Assembly: GCF_032302195.1 (NCBI RefSeq)
Contig: NZ_CP135275.1
Location: 4,402,001 to 4,466,000, forward strand
Reading direction: 5' to 3'
DNA from: Paenibacillus sp. MMS20-IR301
Lineage (GTDB): Bacteria; Bacillota; Bacilli; Paenibacillales; Paenibacillaceae
Length of the DNA: 64,000 nucleotides
Shown: one piece after another, positions 43,094 to 51,667 of the stretch
Layout of the letters: every line of letters starts with the position of its first letter
How positions within the stretch are numbered: position 1 is the first letter of the stretch
Notes under the pieces: generated by a model
What the model was told of the DNA's origin: nothing
What the model saw: only the letters and a program-made list of their open reading frames with translations
The model's database searches: none
Position numbers and translations under genes: made by a program

Positions 43094-44098
43094 ATGAATC
43101 CCACGATCAAGGATGTCGCTCTGAAAGCGAATGTATCGATTGCCACAGTATCCCGCGTGCTCAATAATCTAACCGGTTACTCGGATCAGACGCGGCTTAA
43201 GGTCAATCGGGCCATTCAGGAGCTTGGCTATCAGCCCAATGCCATAGCACGCGGATTGATTAACAAACGCACCCAGACGATCGGAGTCATGTTCCCGGAT
43301 GTATCCAGCGCTTTCTCCTACGATCTGCTCCAGGGAATTGACAAGTTCGCCCACGACCACAATTACAGCGTAATGGTCTGCAATACGGACCAGAATGGTA
43401 TACGGACGCTGAAATACCTGCAGCTGCTGCGTGAGAAACAGGTGGACGGAATCATTTTTTCCAGCGGAGTGCTTAAGAAGGAGTATTATGATGTGCTGGA
43501 CAGCATGAACATCCCCGTAGTGCTCGTCTCCACCCAAACCGACTTCGCCAATGTGCCGTATGTGAAGGTTGACGATTATCAGGCTGTGTATGATTCAGTG
43601 TCTTACCTGATCAGCAAAGGCCACAGCAAGATTGCCATGATCAGCGGAACAGAAGGCGACCCCATTGCCGGAACTCCCAGGGTTGAAGGCTATCTCAAGG
43701 CACTGGAAGACCATGGCCTGCCCTTTGAAAGCCGTTATCTGGTATATGGTGACTTTTCGTTTCAGGACGGCTGTACCGGAATGGAGACTTTACTGGAGCA
43801 GGCGCCGGAGGTTACAGCAGTCTTCGCTGCCAGTGACGAGGCCGCCATTGGTGCCTTGTCCACGGTTACCCGGCTCGGCATGAACGTTCCCGGAGATTTC
43901 TCCATCATGGGCTATGATGATATCCGGATGGCGCAAATGGTCTCACCGCCGCTAACCACGGTACGCCAGCCGCTATTCGACATCGGAAGGATCGCTTCAG
44001 AGAAGCTGATTACGATGATTGAAACGGGAGAAGTCGTCCAGAGCGCAATCATTGCTCACTCAATAGTGGAAAGACAAACGGTAAGAAACCTTACCTGA
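43094..44098 (+). CDS. LacI/GalR family transcriptional regulator
   Basis: A 334-residue repressor. N-terminal helix-turn-helix and hinge at residues 3-60 (TIKDVALKANVSIATVSRVLN; IARGL hinge helix), then a periplasmic-binding-like effector domain (TIGVMFPDVSS; DGIIFSSG; GYDDIRMAQMVSPPLTTVRQP). AAGGGAAG precedes the ATG. The same 14-bp operator lies both in its promoter and just after its stop codon, suggesting autorepression by DNA looping. No sugar operon adjoins it. Confidence 0.93.
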   Translation: MNPTIKDVALKANVSIATVSRVLNNLTGYSDQTRLKVNRAIQELGYQPNAIARGLINKRTQTIGVMFPDVSSAFSYDLLQGIDKFAHDHNYSVMVCNTDQNGIRTLKYLQLLREKQVDGIIFSSGVLKKEYYDVLDSMNIPVVLVSTQTDFANVPYVKVDDYQAVYDSVSYLISKGHSKIAMISGTEGDPIAGTPRVEGYLKALEDHGLPFESRYLVYGDFSFQDGCTGMETLLEQAPEVTAVFAASDEAAIGALSTVTRLGMNVPGDFSIMGYDDIRMAQMVSPPLTTVRQPLFDIGRIASEKLITMIETGEVVQSAIIAHSIVERQTVRNLT

Positions 44099-44115
44099 GT
44101 CTTTTTATCAATATA

Positions 44116-44129
44116 ACGTAAACGTTTAA
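44116..44129. promoter_or_regulatory. Second LacI-type operator, downstream of the lacI-type gene
   Basis: ACGTAAACGTTTAA is identical to the 14 bases at 43040-43053. It starts 18 bases after the stop codon. Confidence 0.65.
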
Positions 44130-44190
44130 TGGCCCCTGTCATACGCACATAGATGCCCCTGATTACCTCGTTCCGCCCATTTCCGGCGGA

Positions 44191-44214
44191 ATTAGGGGCA
44201 CAAGTGCCCCTAAT
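44191..44214. terminator. Compact palindrome between convergent genes
   Basis: ATTAGGGGCAC-AA-GTGCCCCTAAT is a perfect 11-bp stem between lacI and the YhcH-like gene. Confidence 0.6.
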
Positions 44215-44216
44215 GG

Positions 44217-44672
44217 TCAAAGCTTAATCTTCATGACGACCTTCCGCACAGCTTCAGGTCCGCCGCCTGCCTCAATCCCGGTCATATGGCCGTCCTGCGG
44301 ATAGCAGACGACCAGTGTTCCCGGTCCTGCGGTTATTGCAGATTTCAGTTCACCCGTGAAGAAGATGGCATCCTTCTCGGCACTGTACGCATCCCGCACT
44401 TTAAGCTCCCCGGTAGTGGTGTATCCGATCCGCTCGGTGCCTTCCAGGATGTAATGCAGGTCCAGATAGATCCGGTGCGCTTCCCAGAAACATTCCCCTG
44501 CCGGCTTAGTAGTATATTCGTTAATGATATAGAACATTTCCCCGTTAATCTCATGATGCCCGGCGGCTTGTCCGGTGAAATCGGTATCGCGCAGAAACTG
44601 CAGCCCCTTCTGAATCTTGTCTCCGTATGCGGCTTCATTCTCCAGTAAATGTTCCAGTGTATCTACAATCAT
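44217..44672 (-). CDS. YhcH/YjgK/YiaL family protein
   Basis: A 151-residue cupin-like protein. Family landmarks: FEAHRxYxDLHY-type stretch (FWEAHRIYLDLHYILEGTERIGY) and PQDGHMTGI. Members occur in sialic-acid and rare-sugar operons and may act as sugar mutarotases or isomerases. AGGAGG precedes the ATG. It is not next to nanE/nanK but may serve the same pathway. Confidence 0.87.
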   Translation of the reverse strand: MIVDTLEHLLENEAAYGDKIQKGLQFLRDTDFTGQAAGHHEINGEMFYIINEYTTKPAGECFWEAHRIYLDLHYILEGTERIGYTTTGELKVRDAYSAEKDAIFFTGELKSAITAGPGTLVVCYPQDGHMTGIEAGGGPEAVRKVVMKIKL

Positions 44673-44803
44673 GCCCGGAATCCTCCTGCCTTCTCTGATA
44701 TTGTGTTCCTTGCTGCAGCTACAGAAATATTATATGAGCTTCTGGCCCTGGGTCTATGTATTTGTTCACGCACTTCCTGCATATCTATTAATAGCAGAGG
44801 CTC

Positions 44804-44887
44804 ACAAAACTTGTAGCGTATGCTTTCTAAGCGAGTTTTGTCCGATGCGGATTCACTGAAGCAATATGCTGCAAAAACTTTTAGGAG
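44804..44887 (+). repeat. Single leader unit ending at a ribosome-binding site
   Basis: ACAAAACT (44804-44811), core AGCGTATGCT (44815-44824), AGTTTTGT (44834-44841), TCACTGAAG (44853-44861), TATGCT (44865-44870), then AAAACTTTTAGGAGG (44873-44887). Order and spacing match one unit of the doxX leader and its truncated end. Confidence 0.75.
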
Positions 44888-44895
44888 GCGGTTCT

Positions 44896-45501
44896 GTGCT
44901 TATGTTCCTGGTGTACATGTTTGCTGTACTCGGCATGGTGCTTTTGCTGTCCGCTGCCGTGCTTCAGTTCAAATTATCGCATCCCCCGGCGTCCGGCCAG
45001 CATAAGATTACCCATGCTCTGTCAGCCTTCAATCTGAAATTCCCCCAGCGGTTCGTCACTCCCGACGAGGCTCATCTGATCGCACTGGATGATGATGGAC
45101 AAACTATGGCGATCGGGCTGCTGCATCCGGGGAAACCGGAGCCGGTAACTGCTACCCTGTACAAGTTCGAGGCCATTCTGGGCGCAGAGATTGTCGAGAA
45201 CGCGTTAACCCTCAGCAAAGTCAGCAAAACCAGCCGGATTACTACCAGCGCACCGAGAATACGCGGAGGAGCAGCGGGTGACAGCCAGAGCGCCGCGGAG
45301 GCTGATTCCGCAGCCGGCAGCGCCGAAGAAATCCGGGAGCTGACGCTGAAGATCTATCTCAGCAGCACAGATACGCCGGTGCTGTCCATCCCCTTCCTGC
45401 CCGGGCTCCACCCGGCCCGGAAAGACGATCTGGTATACTCCGCTGCCTTCCTGGAAGCACAGCAGGTACATGAGCGGATCCGCGATATCGTCTCGGCTTG
45501 A
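44896..45501 (+). CDS. Membrane-anchored protein of unknown function
   Basis: A 201-residue protein with one N-terminal membrane helix (about residues 2-25) and a soluble domain of about 170 residues. A Ser/Ala-rich segment (about 120-145, DSQSAAEADSAAGSAEE) interrupts it. The GTG at 44896 is fixed by AGGAGG 7 bases upstream. No family recognised. Its leader matches the doxX leader element, the only hint about regulation. Confidence 0.65.
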   Translation: MLMFLVYMFAVLGMVLLLSAAVLQFKLSHPPASGQHKITHALSAFNLKFPQRFVTPDEAHLIALDDDGQTMAIGLLHPGKPEPVTATLYKFEAILGAEIVENALTLSKVSKTSRITTSAPRIRGGAAGDSQSAAEADSAAGSAEEIRELTLKIYLSSTDTPVLSIPFLPGLHPARKDDLVYSAAFLEAQQVHERIRDIVSA

Positions 45502-45509
45502 ATCCGTGC

Positions 45510-46037
45510 TTAGCGGGCAGCCGCTGTGAAGCTCTCCAGTGTCCGGCCTTGCCGCAGCTTGCTGATGATGGTCAGCAGGAAGCTCTCGGCAAGGCTGCCT
45601 TTTAGAATCGCCGCCGCAGCTTCATCCAGTGTGAACCAGGCTGCATGATCCAGCTCATCGCTCATTTGGCTGAGATCCTCCGTATCTGCCACACTGATGA
45701 AATTGAGCATCAGCGTATTGGAAGGCGCGAAGTACTGGCTGCGCATATATTCATAAGCGATAATCTCAAGCCCTGCTTCCTCCCGTACTTCGCGGACAAG
45801 CGCAGCTTCGGCATTCTCCCCTTTATTCACATACCCGGCCAGCAAAATATAATCCTTGCGGTTATACTGCTGGATGAGCAGGATTTTGTCCAAATCCCTG
45901 TTCAGCACCGCTGTACTCATCGCCGTACTGAACACCGGGAACCGGAAAGCGGCGCAGGACTCACAGTAAGGCACCTCCCCCTCCCCGTTACATTCCTTAA
46001 GCACCAGCCGGCTTCCGCACTCGAGACAAAACTTCAT
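45510..46037 (-). CDS. NUDIX hydrolase with N-terminal zinc ribbon
   Basis: A 175-residue protein: zinc ribbon with Cys4, Cys7, Cys25 and Cys28, then a NUDIX domain whose box runs from Gly68 to about residue 90 (GYVNKGE, then REVREEAGL). This arrangement resembles NADH pyrophosphatase (NudC) and related Nudix proteins. AAGGAAG precedes the ATG. Convergent with the preceding gene, 8 bases apart. Likely cleaves a nucleoside diphosphate derivative. Confidence 0.9.
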   Translation of the reverse strand: MKFCLECGSRLVLKECNGEGEVPYCESCAAFRFPVFSTAMSTAVLNRDLDKILLIQQYNRKDYILLAGYVNKGENAEAALVREVREEAGLEIIAYEYMRSQYFAPSNTLMLNFISVADTEDLSQMSDELDHAAWFTLDEAAAAILKGSLAESFLLTIISKLRQGRTLESFTAAAR

Positions 46038-46291
46038 ATCTACCGCTTCCTTCTGTAATTAATATAGACTGAGATTAATTTTAAGCGATTACTCCGGAAC
46101 GTACCAGCAAAGTAAATAAATCCGCTCGGCAAGCCGCTCAAGATTTCTGTCAGCTGAATGTTAAATTTTCAAGAATCAGCGCTCTTCTTATTCAGACGCA
46201 CAGGGTTTCTAGCCGCAATGTGGAATACACTAGAAGGGGCTTGTCCTGCACGGGCACCCCCACATCAATGAGACGGAGGGAATTACAGTAC

Positions 46292-47026
46292 ATGAACATC
46301 ATTAATTTCGCGCATCGCGGCGCATCCGCAGTCGCCCCGGAGAATACAATGGCGGCATTCCGCAAAGGCCTGGAGCTCGGCGCAACCGGCATCGAAACCG
46401 ATGTACAGATGACGAGTGACGGAGGACTTGTGCTGATCCATGATGAAGAACTCAGCCGCACCACTACAGGCAGCGGATATGTGAAGGATAAGACACTGCG
46501 TGAAGTACTCGAAGTTGACGCTGGCTCCTGGTTCAGCCCGGAGTTCACGGGAGAACGGATTCCAACGCTGGAAGAGCTGCTGGATTTGGTTCAGGGCCGC
46601 GGGACTGTGCTTAATATCGAGCTGAAGAACGGTACATTCTTCTATCCCGGCATGGAGGAGAAAGTAATTGCAGCCGTACGGGAGCAGAATCTGAGTGAAC
46701 AGGTTGTCCTCTCCAGCTTCAACCATTACTCGCTGGCTTACTGCAAATCGCTGGCACCGGAGATCCGCACGGGTATTCTTTACGGAGAAGGCCTGTACCG
46801 CCCTTGGGATTATGCCGCTACGCTGCAGGCGGATGCGCTGCATGCCCACCATCAAGCCGTGCTGCCTGAGTTCGTCACGGATGCGGCGCAGAATGGGATT
46901 GTGTATCATCCGTGGACAGTCAATGATCCTGAGCGGATGACTTATCTGATTGAGGCCGGAGTAGCCGGCATTATTACCGATTACCCGGATGTACTGGCCG
47001 GACTGCTGGCTGCACGGGGAGTGTGA
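46292..47026 (+). CDS. glpQ: Glycerophosphodiester phosphodiesterase
   Basis: A 244-residue GDPD-family TIM barrel without signal peptide. Active-site residues: His8-Arg9 (AHRGA), Glu35 and Asp37 (GIETDVQ), His50 (LIHDE). It hydrolyses glycerophosphodiesters to glycerol-3-phosphate and an alcohol in the cytoplasm. The ATG at 46292 has GGAGGG upstream. The downstream MFS gene begins 4 bases after its stop, so the two form an operon: import and hydrolysis is a reasonable idea. Confidence 0.88.
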   Translation: MNIINFAHRGASAVAPENTMAAFRKGLELGATGIETDVQMTSDGGLVLIHDEELSRTTTGSGYVKDKTLREVLEVDAGSWFSPEFTGERIPTLEELLDLVQGRGTVLNIELKNGTFFYPGMEEKVIAAVREQNLSEQVVLSSFNHYSLAYCKSLAPEIRTGILYGEGLYRPWDYAATLQADALHAHHQAVLPEFVTDAAQNGIVYHPWTVNDPERMTYLIEAGVAGIITDYPDVLAGLLAARGV

Positions 47027-47030
47027 TGGT

Positions 47031-48233
47031 GTGAAAAAGATCTGGCTGCTCGGCTTCGGCTTTTTCAGCATCAGCATTACGTGGAGTCTTTACAACGCGT
47101 TTGTTCCTTTTTTTCTGGAAAAGTATGTGCACAGTGTAGCCCTGATCAGTTTCATGATGACCATCGATAACTATTTCGCCCTGTTCCTCCAGCCGTGGAT
47201 CGGCAACCGCAGTGACCGGACGTCCACCCGCTACGGGCGGCGGATGCCCTATCTGCTGGCCGGCATGCCGCTGGCTGCCATCCTGACGATGCTGATTCCT
47301 TACCATAGCGGCCTGTTCACCCTGCTGCTGTTCATGATGCTGATGAACCTGGCCATGAGTTTGTACCGCTCGCCGACAGTTGCGCTGATGCCGGATATTA
47401 CACCGGATGCCCAGCGCACCAAAGCGAACGGGCTGATTAACTTCATGGGCGGAGCCGGCTCCATCCTGGCCTTCGGCGTCGGCTCCATCCTCTATAATAC
47501 CAGCCCGGCACTGCCGTTTATTGCCGCCGGTGTAATTACGCTGCTCTGCCTGCTTATCGTCTCCCGGTTCATCAAGGAAAGCCGTGACGGCGTCAACCAG
47601 CCGGCGGCTGCGGCAGAGGGCAGTATTCTTCCGCTTGGCAAGCCGGCCAGAATATCGGTAAAACGGCAGCTCGACCGGACAACGGTCTGGCTGCTTGCGG
47701 CCATCTTCTTCTGGTTCGTAGCGTATCAAGGGGTAGAAACGCTGTTCACACTGTATGGCAAACATCATCTGGGGCTGAGCGAACAAGCCGCGTCCTTCTC
47801 GCTGACCTTCTTTTCCCTGGCTTTTGTAATCTTCGCAATCCCAAGCGGCTGGCTGGGCAGCCGGTTCGGGAAGAAGACGATGATTATCACCGGGGTCTGC
47901 GGTCTGATGGCTGTCTTCGCTCTGGTCGGCTTCGCGGATAATCTGTTGGTGCTGCGCGGCCTTCTGCTGCTGGGAGGGATGTTCTGGGCCTGCATCAACA
48001 TCAATTCCTATCCCTACGTAGTAGCTACAGGAAATGAAGAGAGCATCGGCACACGCACCGGAATGTATTATCTGGTCTCTTCACTGGCAGCGATTACCTC
48101 TCCGCCGCTGCTGGGGCTGATGATTGACTTGACGGACTACTCCATTCTGTTCTACGCCGCTGCAGCCAGCATGGCCTGTGCCCTGTTCTGTCTGCTCCGG
48201 ATGAAAGCTGTGCCCCGGAACCCGGGGGTATAA
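47031..48233 (+). CDS. MFS transporter (SLC45/GPH-like)
   Basis: A 400-residue, twelve-helix transporter. The N-terminal SDRTSTRYGRRMPYLLAG motif is typical of the sugar-cation/SLC45-like branch and not of drug exporters. The GTG at 47031 follows a GGGGAG site; the frame upstream lies within the GDPD gene. Cotranscribed with the GDPD gene, so it may import a glycerophosphodiester or its sugar derivative. Substrate unproven. Confidence 0.82.
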   Translation: MKKIWLLGFGFFSISITWSLYNAFVPFFLEKYVHSVALISFMMTIDNYFALFLQPWIGNRSDRTSTRYGRRMPYLLAGMPLAAILTMLIPYHSGLFTLLLFMMLMNLAMSLYRSPTVALMPDITPDAQRTKANGLINFMGGAGSILAFGVGSILYNTSPALPFIAAGVITLLCLLIVSRFIKESRDGVNQPAAAAEGSILPLGKPARISVKRQLDRTTVWLLAAIFFWFVAYQGVETLFTLYGKHHLGLSEQAASFSLTFFSLAFVIFAIPSGWLGSRFGKKTMIITGVCGLMAVFALVGFADNLLVLRGLLLLGGMFWACININSYPYVVATGNEESIGTRTGMYYLVSSLAAITSPPLLGLMIDLTDYSILFYAAAASMACALFCLLRMKAVPRNPGV

Positions 48234-48307
48234 ATACAAAAATTCACCTTCAAAGCGAGGGAATTACCCGGATGATGACTCAGCAGCTTTGCGGAGACCC
48301 CGTCAAT

Positions 48308-48345
48308 CAAAAGCGCAGGCATAACTCATGCCTGCGCTTTCTTTG
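48308..48345. terminator. Bidirectional terminator
   Basis: AAAGCGCAGGCAT pairs with ATGCCTGCGCTTT, with T-rich sequence on the + side. It lies between the convergent MFS and GGDEF genes. Confidence 0.85.
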
Positions 48346-48400
48346 TATTCGGCCTCCGCATACTGCCGGACAGCCGCCCTGCCTTCAGCTGCGGGCCGGT

Positions 48401-49252
48401 TTACTGGGCCCTCGTGCTGCCAACCAGCTTCACAGGGGGCGGAGCACTTTCCTGCTTATACAATGCATAACGTCCGCTTCCCAGCTGCTTCGCGTTGTAC
48501 ATAGCGGAATCGGCTTCCTTGAGCAGCCGCTTGCGGTCAATCCGCCCTTGGCTTGTGGTGATGCCGACACTTGCCGAGACAAATAATTCGTGAGCCTCCA
48601 GCTTATAGGTGCGGGTTATATTCTCCAGAACCTTAAGCGCCAGCTGCTCGGCATCCTTGCGGCCGCAGCGTTTGGCGATCACAACGAATTCATCCCCGCC
48701 CACCCGGAAAATATGCCGTTTGCCTTTGCGGGAGAACTGCTGCAGAGTGCCGCCAACCGCCTCCAGCAGCAAATCTCCTGCATGATGGCCCAGCGTATCG
48801 TTGATTGATTTGAACCGGTTCAAATCGAGGTACAGGACTGCAAGCTGCTCGCTTGACTTGCAGTGGTCCCAGAAGTGATCCATTCCGTTCTTGTTCAGCA
48901 AGCCCGTTAATGTATCACGGTAGGCCAGCTCCTTGAGCTGCTCGCGTTCTGTGAGCAGCTGCCGTACCCGCAGGAACAGGTAGAGTATTCCGGCGAGTGA
49001 CAGCGCGTAAAGCGCCAGCGTGATGAACAGGCCGCCGTTATCCGGGGCAAATCCGGATAGCGACAGCTTGCCCAGAATATGCATTCCGCCGATTCCGGCG
49101 CTGAAGATCAGAATAACAAGGCTTGAGATAACCGCCCGGGTTCTTTGATGTTGTTTGGAGTAATTACGGGTCAGCCGCAATATGCTGTACACCGTTAAGA
49201 TTCCGATTCCAAAAATGAATATAGCCAGCATATAATTTCGGGCTTCTTCCAT
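48401..49252 (-). CDS. Membrane-bound diguanylate cyclase (GGDEF)
   Basis: A 283-residue protein with three membrane helices (about residues 7-27, 40-60, 74-95) and a C-terminal GGDEF domain (about 105-265). The active site is intact: RVGGDEF with GGDEF at 185-189, and DLNRFKSIND upstream. The RxxD inhibitory site is absent. It should make cyclic-di-GMP at the membrane. No sensory domain beyond the helices. The 366-base gap upstream (49253-49618) holds its promoter region, an inverted TATAAGACC/GGTCTTATTATA pair of unknown meaning, and a terminator. Confidence 0.92.
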   Translation of the reverse strand: MEEARNYMLAIFIFGIGILTVYSILRLTRNYSKQHQRTRAVISSLVILIFSAGIGGMHILGKLSLSGFAPDNGGLFITLALYALSLAGILYLFLRVRQLLTEREQLKELAYRDTLTGLLNKNGMDHFWDHCKSSEQLAVLYLDLNRFKSINDTLGHHAGDLLLEAVGGTLQQFSRKGKRHIFRVGGDEFVVIAKRCGRKDAEQLALKVLENITRTYKLEAHELFVSASVGITTSQGRIDRKRLLKEADSAMYNAKQLGSGRYALYKQESAPPPVKLVGSTRAQ

Positions 49253-49566
49253 AGTTCATCCGCCGTCCTTTTGCTCATCTTATAATCGATCATCACTAGT
49301 AAGTCTATTATATAAGACCAATCTGAACAGTTCATGAACAGCTATGGCAGGATTGCCGTTCCTGATTCCGGTCTTATTATAAGTTACTAACTTTATTATC
49401 GGCAGAAGCGGCATGATTTGAGATGGAATGTTCTGGGACAGGTGGGAATGGCTTCCCGCAGCTGCTATTCTGAGATGAATCCGCCCGCTCCATCAGCCTA
49501 TTTCCGGCACAATCAAGGTATTTCCCCTCTTTCCCCCTCAACCAAAAATTTCAGCATAACTAAAAA

Positions 49567-49601
49567 GTGCCCCGGTTGCCGTCATGCGGCTACCGGGGCA
49601 C
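49567..49601 (-). terminator. Terminator of the histidine phosphatase gene
   Basis: GTGCCCCGGT (49567-49576) pairs with ACCGGGGCAC (49592-49601), stem extended inside; T5 follows on the minus strand. Confidence 0.85.
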
Positions 49602-49618
49602 CTTGACAGAAGTAAACG

Positions 49619-50200
49619 TTATTCCTGCAAATGCTCGGCCGCATTATACAATTCACAGGTCCATCCGCCATGCTCCTTGAGGATACAGGTAACAGAGGTA
49701 TTCTTCAGCATTATGCTGACATCAAGCGCCGGGATCAGGCCCATAAGTGTACTGCGCAGAATTGCACCATGGCTGACCACAAGCACATTGCTGCCGGGAT
49801 GGCGGCCAGCCAGCTCCTCGATGGCCTTGACACCCCGCTCCTGCGCCAGCTCCCGGCTCTCCAGCTGCATATCCATCGTCTTCCATCCGCTGCCGAAACG
49901 CGCAATCCGTTCGTCCTCTGTAGTCCCTTCTATTAAACCGCCGTTCATTTCCCGTATGCCCGGAATCAGCCCGGCCAGCGTCAGGCCCAGCCTTGCTGCA
50001 ATGACCTCTGCCGTCTGTCTGGCCCGCAGCATATCACTTGAATAGATATAATCCCACGTTTCTTTACTAAGGCGCTCCGCAAGCACGGCTGCCTGCCGGA
50101 GCCCCTCTTCATCCAGCGGATTATCCGTGTGGCCCTGTACCCGGCCTTCCTTGTTCCAGAGTGTGCTGCCATGCCGGATCAAGCCTATCCTTGTTCTCAT
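49619..50200 (-). CDS. Histidine phosphatase family protein
   Basis: A 193-residue phosphoglycerate-mutase-like enzyme: catalytic RHG at residues 9-11 (LIRHGSTLWN), second His in VVSHGAILR, and the conserved YSSDMLRARQTAE block. These features are closest to the CobC/PhoE-type phosphatases. Ribosome site AAAGGCGGG. Monocistronic. It shares only the family core with the paralogue at 9194-9781. Confidence 0.9.
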   Translation of the reverse strand: MRTRIGLIRHGSTLWNKEGRVQGHTDNPLDEEGLRQAAVLAERLSKETWDYIYSSDMLRARQTAEVIAARLGLTLAGLIPGIREMNGGLIEGTTEDERIARFGSGWKTMDMQLESRELAQERGVKAIEELAGRHPGSNVLVVSHGAILRSTLMGLIPALDVSIMLKNTSVTCILKEHGGWTCELYNAAEHLQE

Positions 50201-50345
50201 CGCTACCCGCCTTTGTCAAATTCATATGTGGTTCTATTATAAACTAACCTCATCTAGGACGCATGCCCCATTGACGGTCAGCAATGCCCATTATTATGAT
50301 AGTACTTCAAGTGCTTCCACATCTTACTAAGGAGATTCTCTGACT

Positions 50346-51494
50346 ATGAAAAAAATTCCCGCCCTCTTCACCGCTTTCTGCCTGCTCTTCGCCCTGCTCC
50401 CATCACTCCATGCCGGTGCTGCAGCAGCACCACCCAAGCTTGCCGTCTATGTGGACAAGGAGAATCATTCCTTCATTCCGCTCCGGTTTCTGAACGGTTT
50501 CGCCGGTATCCAGGCTGTTATAACGGCAGCCGGGGGTCCGATCGAGGTTACCCGTGACGGCTCTTCTGTTACATTCACTCCAGGCAAGGCCGGAGCATCT
50601 GTCAACGGCCAGCCTGTCAGTTCGGGCGAACCGCCCCTGAGCGAGAATGGCATGACTTATCTTCCGCTGTCCCTGATCAGCCAGACGCTCGGCATTCAGC
50701 TCCAGTGGAACAAAGATGGCGGCTCTCTTACGCTCACAAGCGGCGGGGAAACAGCTACCTTACCCGTACAGAACGGCACCTTGATTAAGAGTACAGCGCC
50801 AGCTGTTGTCAGCGGGAGTCATACCTATAAGGTTGGCGGACGCTCCTTCAGCGTACAGACAGTTACCGTATCCCTGCTTCACCCTTCAGTGAAGCTGGAC
50901 GCCGTCCTGGCCGGTAATACCGTCGGCAAGACAGAGGCACTCGCCAGCATTGCGAAGCGCAGCAACGCGAAGGCTGCAATTAACGGCACCTTCTTCGATG
51001 CTTATACCAAAGGCAGCTATTACGCTCCTTACGGCTACATAATCAGCGGCGGTAAGATGCTGAAGAACAGCCCCGGGGACAAGCGGACTGTATTTGCCTT
51101 TGACAGCAATTCTTTGGCTGAACTGATTCCGGGAAGCGACTTCAAGGCACGCTTCGATGCAGGTACTGTTCAGGGGGCGATTCAGGCCGGCCCGCGGCTG
51201 CTGGTGAATGGCAAGGTCTCCCTGAATGTGGCGGCTGAAGGCTTCAGGGATCCCAAAATCCTGACCGGCGGCGGCTCCCGCAGCGCACTGGGCCTGACCC
51301 GCGATCATAAGCTGATCCTGCTGACCTCCGGCGGGGCGACCATTCCCCAGCTGGCGGAAATTATGAAGCAGGCCGGGGCCTACCAGGCTATGAATCTGGA
51401 TGGCGGCGCTTCAAGCGGCCTGTATTATAACGGCAAGTATCTGACCACACCAGGCCGCCTGATCAGCAATGCGTTGGTGGTCCAGACCCAATAA
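50346..51494 (+). CDS. Secreted phosphodiester glycosidase (NAGPA-like) with stalk domain
   Basis: A 382-residue exported protein: signal peptide 1-26, copper-amine-oxidase-like stalk domain at about 30-135 (SFIPLRFLNGFAG, GMTYLPLSLISQTLG), and a C-terminal NAGPA/phosphodiester-glycosidase domain at about 160-380 (AINGTFFDAYTKGSYYAPYG; GGGSRSALG; MNLDGGASSGLYYNG). AAGGAG precedes the ATG. It may trim sugar phosphodiesters such as wall teichoic-acid decorations. Third stalk-domain protein in the window. Confidence 0.87.
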   Translation: MKKIPALFTAFCLLFALLPSLHAGAAAAPPKLAVYVDKENHSFIPLRFLNGFAGIQAVITAAGGPIEVTRDGSSVTFTPGKAGASVNGQPVSSGEPPLSENGMTYLPLSLISQTLGIQLQWNKDGGSLTLTSGGETATLPVQNGTLIKSTAPAVVSGSHTYKVGGRSFSVQTVTVSLLHPSVKLDAVLAGNTVGKTEALASIAKRSNAKAAINGTFFDAYTKGSYYAPYGYIISGGKMLKNSPGDKRTVFAFDSNSLAELIPGSDFKARFDAGTVQGAIQAGPRLLVNGKVSLNVAAEGFRDPKILTGGGSRSALGLTRDHKLILLTSGGATIPQLAEIMKQAGAYQAMNLDGGASSGLYYNGKYLTTPGRLISNALVVQTQ

Positions 51495-51522
51495 AACCAC
51501 CCGGCTGCTCTGAAGCCGCCTG

Positions 51523-51565
51523 AAGGCATTTCTCCCGTCCGTCCGGATGGGGAAATGCCTTTTTG
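51523..51565 (+). terminator. Rho-independent terminator
   Basis: AAGGCATTTCTCCC pairs with GGGGAAATGCCTTTTT; T5 follows. Confidence 0.88.
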
Positions 51566-51596
51566 TGATATGCCCATCCTGTTCACAGCTCAGGCA

Positions 51597-51626
51597 GAAT
51601 AAGGAATCCTTACACGGGGGATAATA
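51597..51626 (+). promoter_or_regulatory. Candidate sigma-G promoter of the ger operon
   Basis: GAATA (51597-51601), 18-base spacer, GATAATA (51620-51626) fits the forespore sigma-G pattern GMATR-N18-CATNMTA with one mismatch. It lies 41 bases before gerA; germination receptors are known sigma-G targets. Confidence 0.6.
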
Positions 51627-51667
51627 CCGGAAAGTAATCCAGAATTCAGCAGAAAGGGGCCTCTAGC

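Noticed and set aside
46283..47077. 264-codon frame antisense to the GDPD gene
   Set aside because: Lies opposite intact GDPD active-site motifs and lacks a ribosome site.
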